Origin: Streptomyces thermovulgaris
Lineage (GTDB): Bacteria > Actinomycetota > Actinomycetes > Streptomycetales > Streptomycetaceae
Reading direction: 5' to 3'
Length of the DNA: 45,163 nt
Assembly: GCF_002155915.1 (NCBI RefSeq)
Contig: NZ_MUME01000047.1
Coordinates: forward strand, 1-45,163
The notes below the pieces were generated by a model. That model worked only from the letters and a program-made list of their open reading frames with translations. It was not told the origin of the DNA and ran no database searches. This document shows, piece after piece, positions 1-7,568 of this stretch. A program made the translations under genes and the position numbers. Numbering within the stretch: the first letter of the stretch is position 1; the number at the start of each line of letters is the position of its first letter.

Positions 1-42
1 AGATGAGTATAAGAGGAAGGGTGCGGGCGGGGCGGTGGTCAC
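1..42 (-). CDS. 5' end of an unidentified gene downstream of lanB (cut by window edge)
   Basis: Seen: a GTG at 42-40 overlaps the dehydratase stop as GTGA. An AAGGAG Shine-Dalgarno sits about 7 nt upstream, inside the end of the dehydratase gene. Fourteen codons are visible (MTTAPPAPFLLYSS) and the frame stays open to base 1. Codon 11 is TTA (bases 12-10), the rare Streptomyces leucine codon. Inference: this is the next gene of the lanthipeptide operon, for example a cyclase, a partner enzyme or a transporter. Too little is visible to name it. The overlap and strong ribosome site are good evidence for a real start. Confidence 0.6.
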   Translation of the reverse strand, partial: MTTAPPAPFLLYSS

Positions 43-3000
43 CGCGGGACTCCTTGGGTGCGGGTGGTCCAGGACAGGGCGGCCGTGCGGGCGAGGCGGC
101 GGCAGGTCGCTTCGGCGTCGGGGTCGATGCCCGCGATCCGGTTGTGGTGCATGTGCAGCAGCGACGGCAGGACGTCGGCGGGGGCCATGGCTGCTTCTTC
201 GAGGGCGTGCCGGTACGCGGTCAGGTGTCTGCCCCGCGCCGCCCAGGCGTCGGCGACCTGGTCCCCGCGGGGCAGTGCCCGCAGGGCGGCGGCCGTCTCA
301 TCGGGGGCGGCGAGGCGTACGGCCAGGGCCTGCACGTCGCGGGGGCAGGCGTCGCCGTCGGTCTTGAGGAAGTTCTCCGTCAGCCAGGCCCGGCCGACGT
401 GTGGTGTGCCGAGGAGACGAGTGGCGATGTCCACCATGCTGGCGGCGGTGACGGCGAGGCGAGTGCCGGGAGCGGCAGGCATGGCGAGCTGGGCGAGGGC
501 TGCGGCGGAGTCGGCGGTGAAACAGCGCTCCGCGGCGTCCAGGAGAGCGCCGGTGCCGTAGCGGCCGGTCTCCGGGGTGTCGGTATCCCACTGCACACGC
601 TGGATCAGGCCCTCGTCGCGCAGTGCTGCCGCCCATTCCGCTGTGCGGGCGGCTGCGTCGCCGAAAGCGCGGGCTGAGGGCAGGCGCAGGCGGAGCCGCA
701 GGTGCGGGTCGGGGTCGGCGTACCGGATGAACCACACATCGAGAGCGGTGTCGCCGAAGTCGAGCAGAAGTCGGGGCAGATGGACGGTCAGTACCTCGGT
801 GGCCCGGTCGGCGTGGCCGTACAGCTTCAGACAGGCCCATGGGGAGGCGCCCGGCAGGCGGCCTGAGTCGCGTCGGACCAGGGCTGCTGTGGAGCGGGCG
901 GGGGCGGTGGCTTGGGGTTGTTCGGCGGCGAAGGGGATGGTCACTTCGTGGGCGCGTCCGATCCAGCCGAAGGCGGATTCCGGCGGGGCCTCGTGCAGGA
1001 CGACCGATCCGTGCCGTTCAAGCTCGGTGCGCAGCAGGTGCACATGGGCCGGCTCGTCGAGGTCGAGACGCAGGCGCTGGTCGTCGCCTCCGACGTAGAC
1101 GCCGGCGGGGACGTTGTTGCGGTCGCGCCAGTCGGTGAAGCGGACCGGCCAGGGCGCGGTGCCGTCGAGGTCGTGGGGGCGTAGCCGCCAGCAGGCGGCG
1201 GAGAGGATGGTCCGGCCGACGCGGACTTCGGGGAGGAACGGCAGCTGTGCGGCGGCGCCCCAGGCGAAGGGGAGCATGACCGCGGTGTGCGAGCGGTGCA
1301 GTTCGCACACGAAGCGGACCAGCGGGTGGGTGGCGTTGCTCAGCTCGACGGCGTTCATGACCGAGGGTTCGACCGGCCGGCCGGTGGTCAGGGACACCAG
1401 GTAGAGCTGCCGGGCGTCGGCGACGACACCGAGGTCGTCGATGCTGAGGACGGCGTCGGGGTTGTGCTCGCTCACGGGCAGCACCTGGGGCACGACGGCG
1501 GGGGCGCGGCCGACGTTGTAGGTTGCCCGGCGCAGGGGCGGGCTGGAGACCTGGGCTCGGGCGGCGCCCGCGGTGAGCGTGGGCATGGCGGCGTAGGCGG
1601 CAGTCATCCTGTCGCGGTCGTCGCGCTCCAGCAGGGGCAGGAAGCGGCCGGTGGTGGTGCCGGCGCCGTTGGACAGTCCTGCCGTCATCAGCGCGAAGTC
1701 GCCGCTCTCCAACGCCTGGAGGGAGGGAGAGAGCACGGTGAAGCACAGCTCGATGTGGGCGGGCACCTGTGCGGGGGTGCCGAGGCTGAGAGCGTCGATG
1801 TCGTCCTTGCCGAGGGTGATCCGGCGCTGGTTGTCGAGTGCGGCGCGCTGGGCGAGCGCGAGAAGATGCTCGTCGCGGCGGCTGGTGGCGATGACGGGTC
1901 GTTTCAGGACGGTTCCGCGGTAGCCGGCGGGGAAGCCGAGGCCGGTGTCCGGGTCGGTCAGCTCCCGCAGCGGGACGACGGCGCCCATGCTGTAGCGCTC
2001 CAGGAACCGGGTGCGGTAGTCCTTCCAGGCCGGGGAGCCGTGCGGGTAGGGCGTGGTGCGTGCCATGACGTCCAGGGCGCGCTCGGCCTCGCGGGTCACG
2101 GAGTGGGGCAGGACGATGTCGCACTCCGGCCGCAGGTTGACGACCAGGCTGGGGTGCGTCAGGCCGGTGAGGGCGGCCATGCTCTCGGTGGCCTGGGCGC
2201 GCAAGGCCGGCTGCTGGTCGAGGGGGCCGCTGTCGTGCCGGGCGAGCAGGGTGCGGATGCGGCGGAGCCTGCCCGCCGCTGCGGTCGCGACCCCGGTGTC
2301 TTCGAGCTGACCGACCAGATGGCCGACTGCGTCGTCGCAGGTCATCGGGGCATGGAGGCTGCTGATGAGGACCCGGTGCAGCACGAGGTCACGCAGCATG
2401 TCCTCGATCACCGTGCGCGGCGTGCCGGGGCAGTCGGCGGACAGCTTGTCCGCCAGGTCACCGAAGAGGACCGGTGTGCGGGCGTGCTCCACAACGGTGT
2501 CCACGGCGGGGGTGCGCCGCAGGGTGGTGTCCGTGGGGCCGGTCTCGCCCGGCTGGTGCTGCACACGGACGTGGGTCCCGCGCGCGGTACACGTCGGGTC
2601 GGCGATCACTCTGACGTGGCGTAGGACCTGCGGGTCACGTTCGAGCGCGGTGACGACGTCGTGCAGCCATCGGGCGTCGGCGCTCGCGAAGGCCCTGTGG
2701 CCGCTGCCCCATCGCACATGGGGGCGAGGGCCGAGGCGCAGCGCCGCGGGGCCGGCGAACAGGCCGAACGGTGTGGCGCGGTAGCGCATGCGCAGCAGAT
2801 AGCGGGCGAGCGAGACCGCCGTGCGCTGGACAGTCCTGGGCTGCCGCCGCGTGGCGTTGAGCACCTGGCGGACACAGTCGGCGAGGGCCGGGCTGGCGAC
2901 CTCGATCGCGCAGGCCGTGGCGTCGTCCGACCACACCTGTGCGATCCACTCGCACCAGCGGGCGACATCGGTATCCGTGCTGCCGTCCAGGTCCGGCCAT

Positions 3001-3068
3001 TCAGGCGGCGGCACTGTCATCGCAAAAGCCGACGCCCTGATCATGCCTGCGTCAACCGCGTGGTACAT
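39..3068 (-). CDS. Full-length class I lanthipeptide dehydratase (LanB)
   Basis: The 1009-aa protein has the usual length of a full LanB. The first ~750 residues match the lantibiotic dehydratase N-terminal region (for example the RYRATPFGLFAG segment near residue 100). The last ~270 form the SpaB_C/thiopeptide-type elimination domain (KLYGHADRATEVLTVHLPRLL, then WFIRYADPDPHLRLRLR). Known role: glutamyl-tRNA-dependent glutamylation of Ser/Thr in the precursor peptide, then glutamate elimination to dehydroalanine/dehydrobutyrine. The ATG at 3068 is chosen because AGGAGG (3081-3076) lies 7 nt upstream. The substrate is very probably the FxLD precursor at 3337-3519 on the same strand, separated only by a MITE-like insertion. 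Cyclase and exporter are not in the window. Confidence 0.93.
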   Translation of the reverse strand: MYHAVDAGMIRASAFAMTVPPPEWPDLDGSTDTDVARWCEWIAQVWSDDATACAIEVASPALADCVRQVLNATRRQPRTVQRTAVSLARYLLRMRYRATPFGLFAGPAALRLGPRPHVRWGSGHRAFASADARWLHDVVTALERDPQVLRHVRVIADPTCTARGTHVRVQHQPGETGPTDTTLRRTPAVDTVVEHARTPVLFGDLADKLSADCPGTPRTVIEDMLRDLVLHRVLISSLHAPMTCDDAVGHLVGQLEDTGVATAAAGRLRRIRTLLARHDSGPLDQQPALRAQATESMAALTGLTHPSLVVNLRPECDIVLPHSVTREAERALDVMARTTPYPHGSPAWKDYRTRFLERYSMGAVVPLRELTDPDTGLGFPAGYRGTVLKRPVIATSRRDEHLLALAQRAALDNQRRITLGKDDIDALSLGTPAQVPAHIELCFTVLSPSLQALESGDFALMTAGLSNGAGTTTGRFLPLLERDDRDRMTAAYAAMPTLTAGAARAQVSSPPLRRATYNVGRAPAVVPQVLPVSEHNPDAVLSIDDLGVVADARQLYLVSLTTGRPVEPSVMNAVELSNATHPLVRFVCELHRSHTAVMLPFAWGAAAQLPFLPEVRVGRTILSAACWRLRPHDLDGTAPWPVRFTDWRDRNNVPAGVYVGGDDQRLRLDLDEPAHVHLLRTELERHGSVVLHEAPPESAFGWIGRAHEVTIPFAAEQPQATAPARSTAALVRRDSGRLPGASPWACLKLYGHADRATEVLTVHLPRLLLDFGDTALDVWFIRYADPDPHLRLRLRLPSARAFGDAAARTAEWAAALRDEGLIQRVQWDTDTPETGRYGTGALLDAAERCFTADSAAALAQLAMPAAPGTRLAVTAASMVDIATRLLGTPHVGRAWLTENFLKTDGDACPRDVQALAVRLAAPDETAAALRALPRGDQVADAWAARGRHLTAYRHALEEAAMAPADVLPSLLHMHHNRIAGIDPDAEATCRRLARTAALSWTTRTQGVPR

Positions 3069-3097
3069 CCCTGTGCCTCCTCAGTGATCACGGCTTA

Positions 3098-3283
3098 GGG
3101 GGTGTTGTTTGGATCGGGCCGGCTCCGATGGGCGGTGCCTGGTGACCGAGGTGAGCGGGGTTCGGTGCGTGCAGATGCAAGGCGGAGGAGGGAGTCGACG
3201 CGGAGCGTCGGCGAGTGACGACAACGCCGCAGATGGGCGTGCCGAACTCCGCGATCTGCGGCATGGTCCAAACGACACCCCCC
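3098..3283. mobile_element. MITE-like element between precursor and dehydratase genes
   Basis: Imperfect terminal inverted repeats enclose about 150 bp with no credible ORF. The left arm begins at 3098 (GGGGGTGTTGTTTGGATC). The right arm ends at 3282/3283, and its complement begins GGGGGTGTCGTTTGGACC: 16 of 18 positions match, with further similarity inward. Inside, GCCGCAGAT (3226-3234) and ATCTGCGGC (3254-3262) form a 9-bp stem. The ends resemble those of short non-autonomous elements I recall from Streptomyces genomes; this is recall, not a search. No clear target duplication is visible. The element ends about 15 bp before the LanB ribosome site, and its internal hairpin could act as a partial terminator after the precursor gene. 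Confidence 0.65.
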
Positions 3284-3336
3284 AGGGGGGCCGGGCCGCC
3301 CCGCAGAACAGCCCGCCCCCTTGCGCCCAGCGGGTG

Positions 3337-3519
3337 TCAGCCGCCGATGCAGGTGCTGTTGGAACAGGCGGACTGGCAGGTGGAGCCGCAGTTGTCGCTG
3401 GTGTCGTTCAGCAGGGAACCGAGCACCGGCGCGGAGCTGATCGTCGTGATGTCCAGGTCGAAGTCCGCATCGGCCCCGAAGTCCGTGGCGGCCTTCAACG
3501 TGGTGTGCTGCTGTACCAT
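3337..3519 (-). CDS. FxLD-family lanthipeptide precursor peptide
   Basis: The 60-aa peptide has an acidic leader containing the FxLD motif (F20-D21-L22-D23) and a Cys/Ser/Thr-rich C-terminus. Cysteines are C44, C48, C52 and C57. Dehydratable residues close to them are T40, S41, S46, T47, S50, S53, S55 and T56. The ATG at 3519 follows GAGGAG by 5-8 nt. A longer reading frame runs upstream inside the methyltransferase gene, but it is a shadow. The gene lies 64 bp after the FxLD-system methyltransferase and before LanB. Known for the family: the leader recruits LanB, and the core receives thioether rings. Asp39 and Asp42 are plausible targets of the methyltransferase. Leader cleavage site and ring pattern cannot be read from the sequence. 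Confidence 0.93.
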   Translation of the reverse strand: MVQQHTTLKAATDFGADADFDLDITTISSAPVLGSLLNDTSDNCGSTCQSACSNSTCIGG

Positions 3520-3583
3520 CGCGTTCTCCTCAGTCGGTGAGGTGGGTGGATGTGCATTGCCGACCTGACCGCGCGCCGGGGCG

Positions 3584-4831
3584 TCACGGCCAGGAGATGA
3601 CGACCCGCGTGTGCCGGCGCTCGATGACGCGGCCCGAGGGAAGCTGAGAGTCCGGCGTGCCCGCCGGGTGGACCTCGATGTGTGCGCGGTGCCCGCGGTG
3701 GTCGCGGTCCCAGGCCCGGATCTCTGCGGCCAGGCGCTCGGCGACCGCCTTGCCCTGGGGGCCGTGGCCGATGGCGCCCAGTTCGAACCGGTCGGGGTGG
3801 TCCGTGCGGCGGGAGGTGCGGTAGGCGAAGCTGGCGCCGTCCACGAGGGTCGGCACACCGATGGGGGAGGCGCTGGCGACCAGGCCGCGCTCGCGGGCGG
3901 CCGGCTTCGCGGCCATCAGGGGCAGGTTGTCGAGCGCGGTCGCCAGCCACAGGTCCAGGTGCTCCAGGGACTCCTCGCCTGCGACCGTCACGCCGGACCA
4001 CGTCTGCGCGCGGGGGGTGCTGAGCGCGTCGCGCAGGGCCCGGGTGTCGGGGTCGGGGTGGTCGTCCAGGCGGAGCGCGATCTCCTCGCCCGCCGCATCG
4101 TGCAGGACGGCCAGACGCATCCGGTTCTCTCCTGCGCCCTGCATGGGGACGAACCCGCACAGCTCCACCCCGTCGCTGACCAGCCGCGTACCGTCCCGCA
4201 CGAAGGCGATCGAGCGGGTCATGCCGCGCATCCTCAGCGGCACCACGAGCCGGCCGCCCTCGGCGAGCTGGGAGATCCAGGCGGGCGGGATGTCCGCGGC
4301 CTGCACGGTGACCACGATGCGGTCGTACGGGGCGTACTCGGGGGCGCCGAGTTCACCGTCGGCGGTGACCACGGTGACGGTACGGTCGTAGCCGGTCGTC
4401 TCCAGGAAATCGGTTGCCCGCCGGGTCACATCGCCGTCGATGTCCATGGTGACGACGCGGCCCTCGCCGCCCGTCATCTCGGCCAGGTAGGCAGCGTTCA
4501 CGCCGCCGGAGCCGATCTCCAGCACGCTCATGCCCGGCTCGATGCCGGCCTGCTCGATCTGCATGGCCTGCACACGGGGAGCGGAGACGGAGCTGATGTC
4601 CACGCCCGTGGCGTCCTTCTTCGTCACCGCCGCGTACTCGGCGTCGTACGCCCTCTCCAGAGGCACGTCGGGCGTGGCCAGGTGACGGGGAACGGTGCGG
4701 AACGCGGCCACAACGCGGGGGCTGCGGGCAGCGCCCAGCTCGATGAGGCGTTGCACCATCTGGTCGCGCAGCCGCTGCTCCGCGCTGTCTGCGTCGGTGT
4801 TCTGTGGTGTCGTGCTGGGGACGTTTTTCAC
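3584..4831 (-). CDS. Methyltransferase, FxLD lanthipeptide system (PIMT-like)
   Basis: Starting at GTG 4831 the protein has 415 aa. It begins with the protein-L-isoaspartate O-methyltransferase-like segment (FRTVPRHLATPD). SAM motif I (VLEIGSGGVNAAYLA) follows at about residues 101-115, then VVTMDID and an ELGAPEYAPYDRIVVTVQA stretch. The ~200-residue C-terminal extension is typical of the FxLD methyltransferase family. Known for this type: methylation of an Asp in the lanthipeptide, leading through aspartimide to isoaspartate. AGGAG lies about 11 nt upstream, and the GTG overlaps a TGA in another frame (GTGA, 4831-4828). The reading frame stays open upstream to 5383 through a Cys-rich region, so a 599-aa fused product cannot be excluded. 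The precursor gene follows 64 bp downstream. Confidence 0.88.
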   Translation of the reverse strand: MKNVPSTTPQNTDADSAEQRLRDQMVQRLIELGAARSPRVVAAFRTVPRHLATPDVPLERAYDAEYAAVTKKDATGVDISSVSAPRVQAMQIEQAGIEPGMSVLEIGSGGVNAAYLAEMTGGEGRVVTMDIDGDVTRRATDFLETTGYDRTVTVVTADGELGAPEYAPYDRIVVTVQAADIPPAWISQLAEGGRLVVPLRMRGMTRSIAFVRDGTRLVSDGVELCGFVPMQGAGENRMRLAVLHDAAGEEIALRLDDHPDPDTRALRDALSTPRAQTWSGVTVAGEESLEHLDLWLATALDNLPLMAAKPAARERGLVASASPIGVPTLVDGASFAYRTSRRTDHPDRFELGAIGHGPQGKAVAERLAAEIRAWDRDHRGHRAHIEVHPAGTPDSQLPSGRVIERRHTRVVISWP

Positions 4832-5558
4832 GAGCGGTCTGTCTCCTTCCCCGGCTCGCGCCGAGGGAGTCCGGCTGATGCTGGGGTTGCTGGTGCAGGA
4901 CGGTCCTGAACCGGTCGTCCACGGTGCGAGATCGTCCAGGTGGACGACGTCGTACTCTCGCAGTTCGCGGACGAGCTGGAGAGCGAGGAACCAACCGATC
5001 TGCGGATGGTTGCAGGGGAGGGTGTCTTCGGTGCCCGCAAAGGCCCGGAGGCCGTTCTCGCCGCACCTGTACCGGGTGCCGATCACCCCATGGAGCGGAC
5101 ACCTGGTGGCCCGCAGCGCGATGTACCCGTGGCGTCCGAGGCGGGGGCAGCGCTCGACTGCCATCCGGGCATGCTCCCGGCAGACCGGCGGCTGCGCGGT
5201 TCTCAGCGGACCAGGGCCCTCGATACGGCTGGCTGTCTCCAGGAACAACACGCCGCCACGGCACGGGACCGGCTCCGCGCACACCTGGCAGCGCGGCAGA
5301 TGCATCGTCACGCGCTGCCGCAGCGGGTGCACCAGCCCCCACTGCGGGCGTCCCGCCGGATCGCCGAAGGCGTCGAGCGACATGGAGCAGCGCCCACAGC
5401 ACGCCCTTGTGGTCCCGGTCCCGGGGGTCCTCGTCCACGTAGGCGAGCCGCTGCTGCCGGTCCGGGCCCTGGCGCACGCACAGGTGGGACAGCAGGTCGG
5501 CTTCCTCGCCGGCGCGGGCGGTGAAGTACGGGATGACCAGGTCGGCCGCGGTGGTCAC
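4828..5558 (-). pseudogene. Cys-rich conserved hypothetical gene, apparently frame-disrupted
   Basis: The 5' part starts at GTG 5558 (MTTAADLVIPYFTARAGEEA), overlapping the upstream ATP-binding gene as GTGA. Convincing protein sequence then moves to another frame near 5380-5390. That second frame carries Cys/His pairs suggestive of zinc binding (CQVCAEPVPC, RCPLHG, YRCGENG, PCNHPQIG). It runs open into the methyltransferase. The only stop that would overlap the methyltransferase GTG (TGA at 4830-4828) is in a third frame, and GC at third codon positions shifts toward that frame near 4860. I therefore suspect indels near 5385 and 4860, from decay or sequence error. Function is unknown. Position within the operon suggests a co-expressed accessory protein. 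Confidence 0.5.
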
Positions 5559-6097
5559 TGCCGCCTCCCGGAAGCGGAGTCGGGGCCCTCTTCGGCGCGC
5601 TGCGACGCCGTGGGGGAACGCGGCTCGGAGATGGCCGGAGAGGAAGTCTGAGAGCTGGGTGCGAGGGTGACGCGGACGGTCTTGCCGGTCCGTTCGTGGT
5701 GCAGGAACCACGTGACGCGGGCGCCGAGGGAGGCGACCTCCCACAGGCCCCGGCCCTTCTCACCCCGCGCGGCGGCTTCGAAGCACGGGAAGGCCGGGTC
5801 CAGGTCGGCCACGTCGATCAGCAGCACGCCGGCCTCGTCGATGGCGACGCTCAAGGCGAGCTGCCGCTCGACCGAGGGCGTGGTGCTGGGTACGCCGTGG
5901 CGCACGCCGTTGTCCACGAGCCTGCCGGCGACCTCGACGGCCGTCTGGACGTCGCCGGACCAGCGCAGGACAGTGACCATCCGCCGCATCCAGGCGCGCG
6001 CGGTGATCAGGGCCCTCGGGGCGCCGGGCAGCTGCGTGGTGAAGCTGCGGACGATGGCCGCGGGCTTTGGAAGGCAGGCTGCTGTCTCGACAGTCAT
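5555..6097 (-). CDS. ATP-binding protein, GHKL/anti-sigma-kinase-like, atypical N box
   Basis: Counted from ATG 6097 (GGAG about 10 nt upstream) the protein has 180 aa; a longer frame to 6163 lacks a better start. It resembles the small RsbW/SpoIIAB-like HATPase_c proteins numerous in Streptomyces. The N-box region is AGRLVDNGVRHG with N63, and a glycine-rich GEKGRGLWEVASLGARV lies near residues 112-128. The Glu normally four residues before the N-box Asn is Arg59, so ATP hydrolysis or kinase activity may be lost. The C-terminal ~30 residues are Ser/Pro-rich. It is translationally coupled (GTGA) to the Cys-rich gene. Target and role are unknown; a regulatory function for the operon is inference. 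Confidence 0.8.
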   Translation of the reverse strand: MTVETAACLPKPAAIVRSFTTQLPGAPRALITARAWMRRMVTVLRWSGDVQTAVEVAGRLVDNGVRHGVPSTTPSVERQLALSVAIDEAGVLLIDVADLDPAFPCFEAAARGEKGRGLWEVASLGARVTWFLHHERTGKTVRVTLAPSSQTSSPAISEPRSPTASQRAEEGPDSASGRRQ

Positions 6098-6142
6098 CGA
6101 GAGGTCTCCAGGAGAGGGATCGCGGCGGGTGCCGCTTTCACG

Positions 6143-6161
6143 GTCTCCCGCTCTGGGAGAC
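6143..6161. promoter_or_regulatory. 7-bp inverted repeat upstream of the ATP-binding gene
   Basis: GTCTCCC (6143-6149) and GGGAGAC (6155-6161) form a perfect inverted repeat with a 5-nt spacer. It lies in the 175-bp gap between the two ATP-binding genes, about 46 bp upstream of the ATG at 6097. It could be an operator for an internal promoter or a weak terminator/attenuator of the upstream gene. The sequence does not decide. Confidence 0.4.
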
Positions 6162-6272
6162 AAACGCGCTGTACCGGGCGGTCCCAGCGCGGCACGTCAC
6201 CGCAGTTGCGGCGGCCCAAGGCGAGGGAGGGCGCAGGCGCTCGCTCTGCGCGGGAGGGCAGCACCAGCGCGC

Positions 6273-6746
6273 TCACGATGCAGTCTCCTGGGGTAGAGCG
6301 AGGGTGCACCAGGTCGCGGTGCCGTCCTCGGTTGTGCCCCACTCGCCCCCGTGCTCCTTCGCAAGAGCGTCCACCAGGGCCAGGCCGCGTCCGGACAGCG
6401 CCTCCTCGTCAGCGGCTTTGGAGACGGGGAAGCCGGGCATGCCGTCGTCCACGATGACGTGGAGGAACCCGTTCTGCACCTTGATGCTCAGGGTGATCTC
6501 GCTGGTACCGCTGTGCAGAAGGGCGTTTGTCCACAGTTCGGAGACGATGAGCATGACGTCATCGACCAGGGCATCAAGCCCGCAGTACCTGAGCTCGGCT
6601 GCTGTGACGCGGCGCAGGAAGCCTGCCCGAAGGGCGTCCTCAGCGCGTGGGTGGGTTCCGCGGCGGGAAGCGACGGAGATCCGTTGATGCAGCACTTCCC
6701 CGTCGCGGTGAGCCGGGCGAGGTGCCCGTAAGGCTGTCGTCGTCAT
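6273..6746 (-). CDS. ATP-binding protein, GHKL/anti-sigma-kinase-like
   Basis: This 157-aa HATPase_c protein has an intact N box (SELWTNALLHSG, E70 and N74), a G1 box (VDDGMPG, about residues 99-105) and a G2 segment (SGRGLALVDALA, about 118-129). These are the features of the RsbW-like regulators of Streptomyces. ATG 6746 is preferred over the adjacent GTG 6749 because GAGG lies at better spacing. Codon 6 is TTA (6731-6729), predicting dependence on the bldA leucyl-tRNA. The gene sits 30 bp after the prim-pol-like hypothetical and ahead of the lanthipeptide genes. No sigma factor or anti-anti-sigma partner is present in the window. Confidence 0.85.
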   Translation of the reverse strand: MTTTALRAPRPAHRDGEVLHQRISVASRRGTHPRAEDALRAGFLRRVTAAELRYCGLDALVDDVMLIVSELWTNALLHSGTSEITLSIKVQNGFLHVIVDDGMPGFPVSKAADEEALSGRGLALVDALAKEHGGEWGTTEDGTATWCTLALPQETAS

Positions 6747-6776
6747 CACGTCCTCGGGGGGATGGCAGGACCGGCT

Positions 6777-7330
6777 TCACGGCCGACACAGCCCTGCTGA
6801 GGGGGTGCGCTCTCTGGTGCGCGGCGCAAGGGCGGCATGGGCCTCGGTGAGGCACCGGGCCAATGGGGCGGGGCTCGTCAGCAGCGGGACGCCGCCGATG
6901 GTCTGCTCGTCGTCAGGGGCACGAGCCACCGCACGAGACCTGCCGTCGGCCGCGGCGCAAGCGCGGGGATGAGGGTGGCGTGGCCCCGTCCCAGGCAGGC
7001 AGGCTGAGAAACCCGTTCGGGCCACTGGGCGGCGGTCATCAGGCCGGGCCACCGGCCACTGGTGCCACGCGGCACCAGCACTGCGGCCGAACGGATGTTG
7101 GTGAACGTCACCGCGGGGCCGAGCGGCTGTTCGTACCGGGCGAGGAGCCGATAGGCCGACTCGATGAGGGAACGGCCGACCGGCACGATGCCGAAGGTCA
7201 CACCGCACGCGAGGCGCCGCGGGAGGTGGGGGTTGTTCCGCCACAGGCTCACAGACGTGTCCGGGTACGGAGTAGCTGCGGAGAACCAGGCGGACATGGG
7301 TGCGCTCTCGGCGATCTCGCGGGTCTCCAT
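6777..7330 (-). pseudogene. Hypothetical protein, weakly prim-pol-like, apparent frameshift
   Basis: ATG 7330 (METREIAESAPMSAWF) follows GGGAGGG by about 4 nt. One frame reads convincingly to about 6925 (CGVTFGIVPVGRSLIESAYRLL, then TFTNIRSAAVLVPRGTSGRW), then degrades and stops at 6878. The natural-looking continuation (PDDEQTIGGVPLLTSPAPLARCLTEAHAAL) is in another frame ending with TGA at 6777-6779. A single missing base near 6920, where GTGCCCC might once have been GTGGCCCC, would join them. The sequence vaguely resembles the N-terminal part of short Streptomyces proteins related to bifunctional primase/polymerase domains. I am not certain of this and assign no activity. Confidence 0.5.
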
Positions 7331-7444
7331 GAGCCCTCCCACCATCACGACGGAACACAGGGTGTTTGCGACGTGACCCAGTGCAGCGAACGCCGTGGAA
7401 GGTGACCAGGTCTTTTACCCGGAACTCTGCCCGTCTCCTCCCCG

Positions 7445-7473
7445 CCCTTTGGCCGCCCTTTCGACGGCCCTTT
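7445..7473 (+). promoter_or_regulatory. Three CCCTTT direct repeats upstream of the XRE/TPR gene
   Basis: CCCTTT occurs at 7445-7450, 7456-7461 and 7468-7473, so the copies start 11 and 12 bp apart, near one helical turn. They lie about 100 bp upstream of the regulator's ATG, in the 238-bp region divergent from the prim-pol-like gene. Direct repeats phased at about 11 bp are the layout used by SARP-type activators, among others. Identity as a binding site is inference. Confidence 0.3.
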
Positions 7474-7568
7474 CCGCCCGACCTGCGCTTTAGATTGACG
7501 ACCCTTCACGCAGGGCAGGCAACAGCCGCTACGGTGAGGCGAACCCGGGACGGCGAGGGAGGTGAGCC

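Noticed and set aside
3098..3283. Complete insertion sequence
   Set aside because: Only ~190 bp with no transposase frame. The inverted ends fit a non-autonomous element at most.
3337..3858. 173-codon reading of the lanthipeptide precursor
   Set aside because: The upstream 113 codons overlap the methyltransferase in another frame and look random. A good ribosome site precedes ATG 3519.
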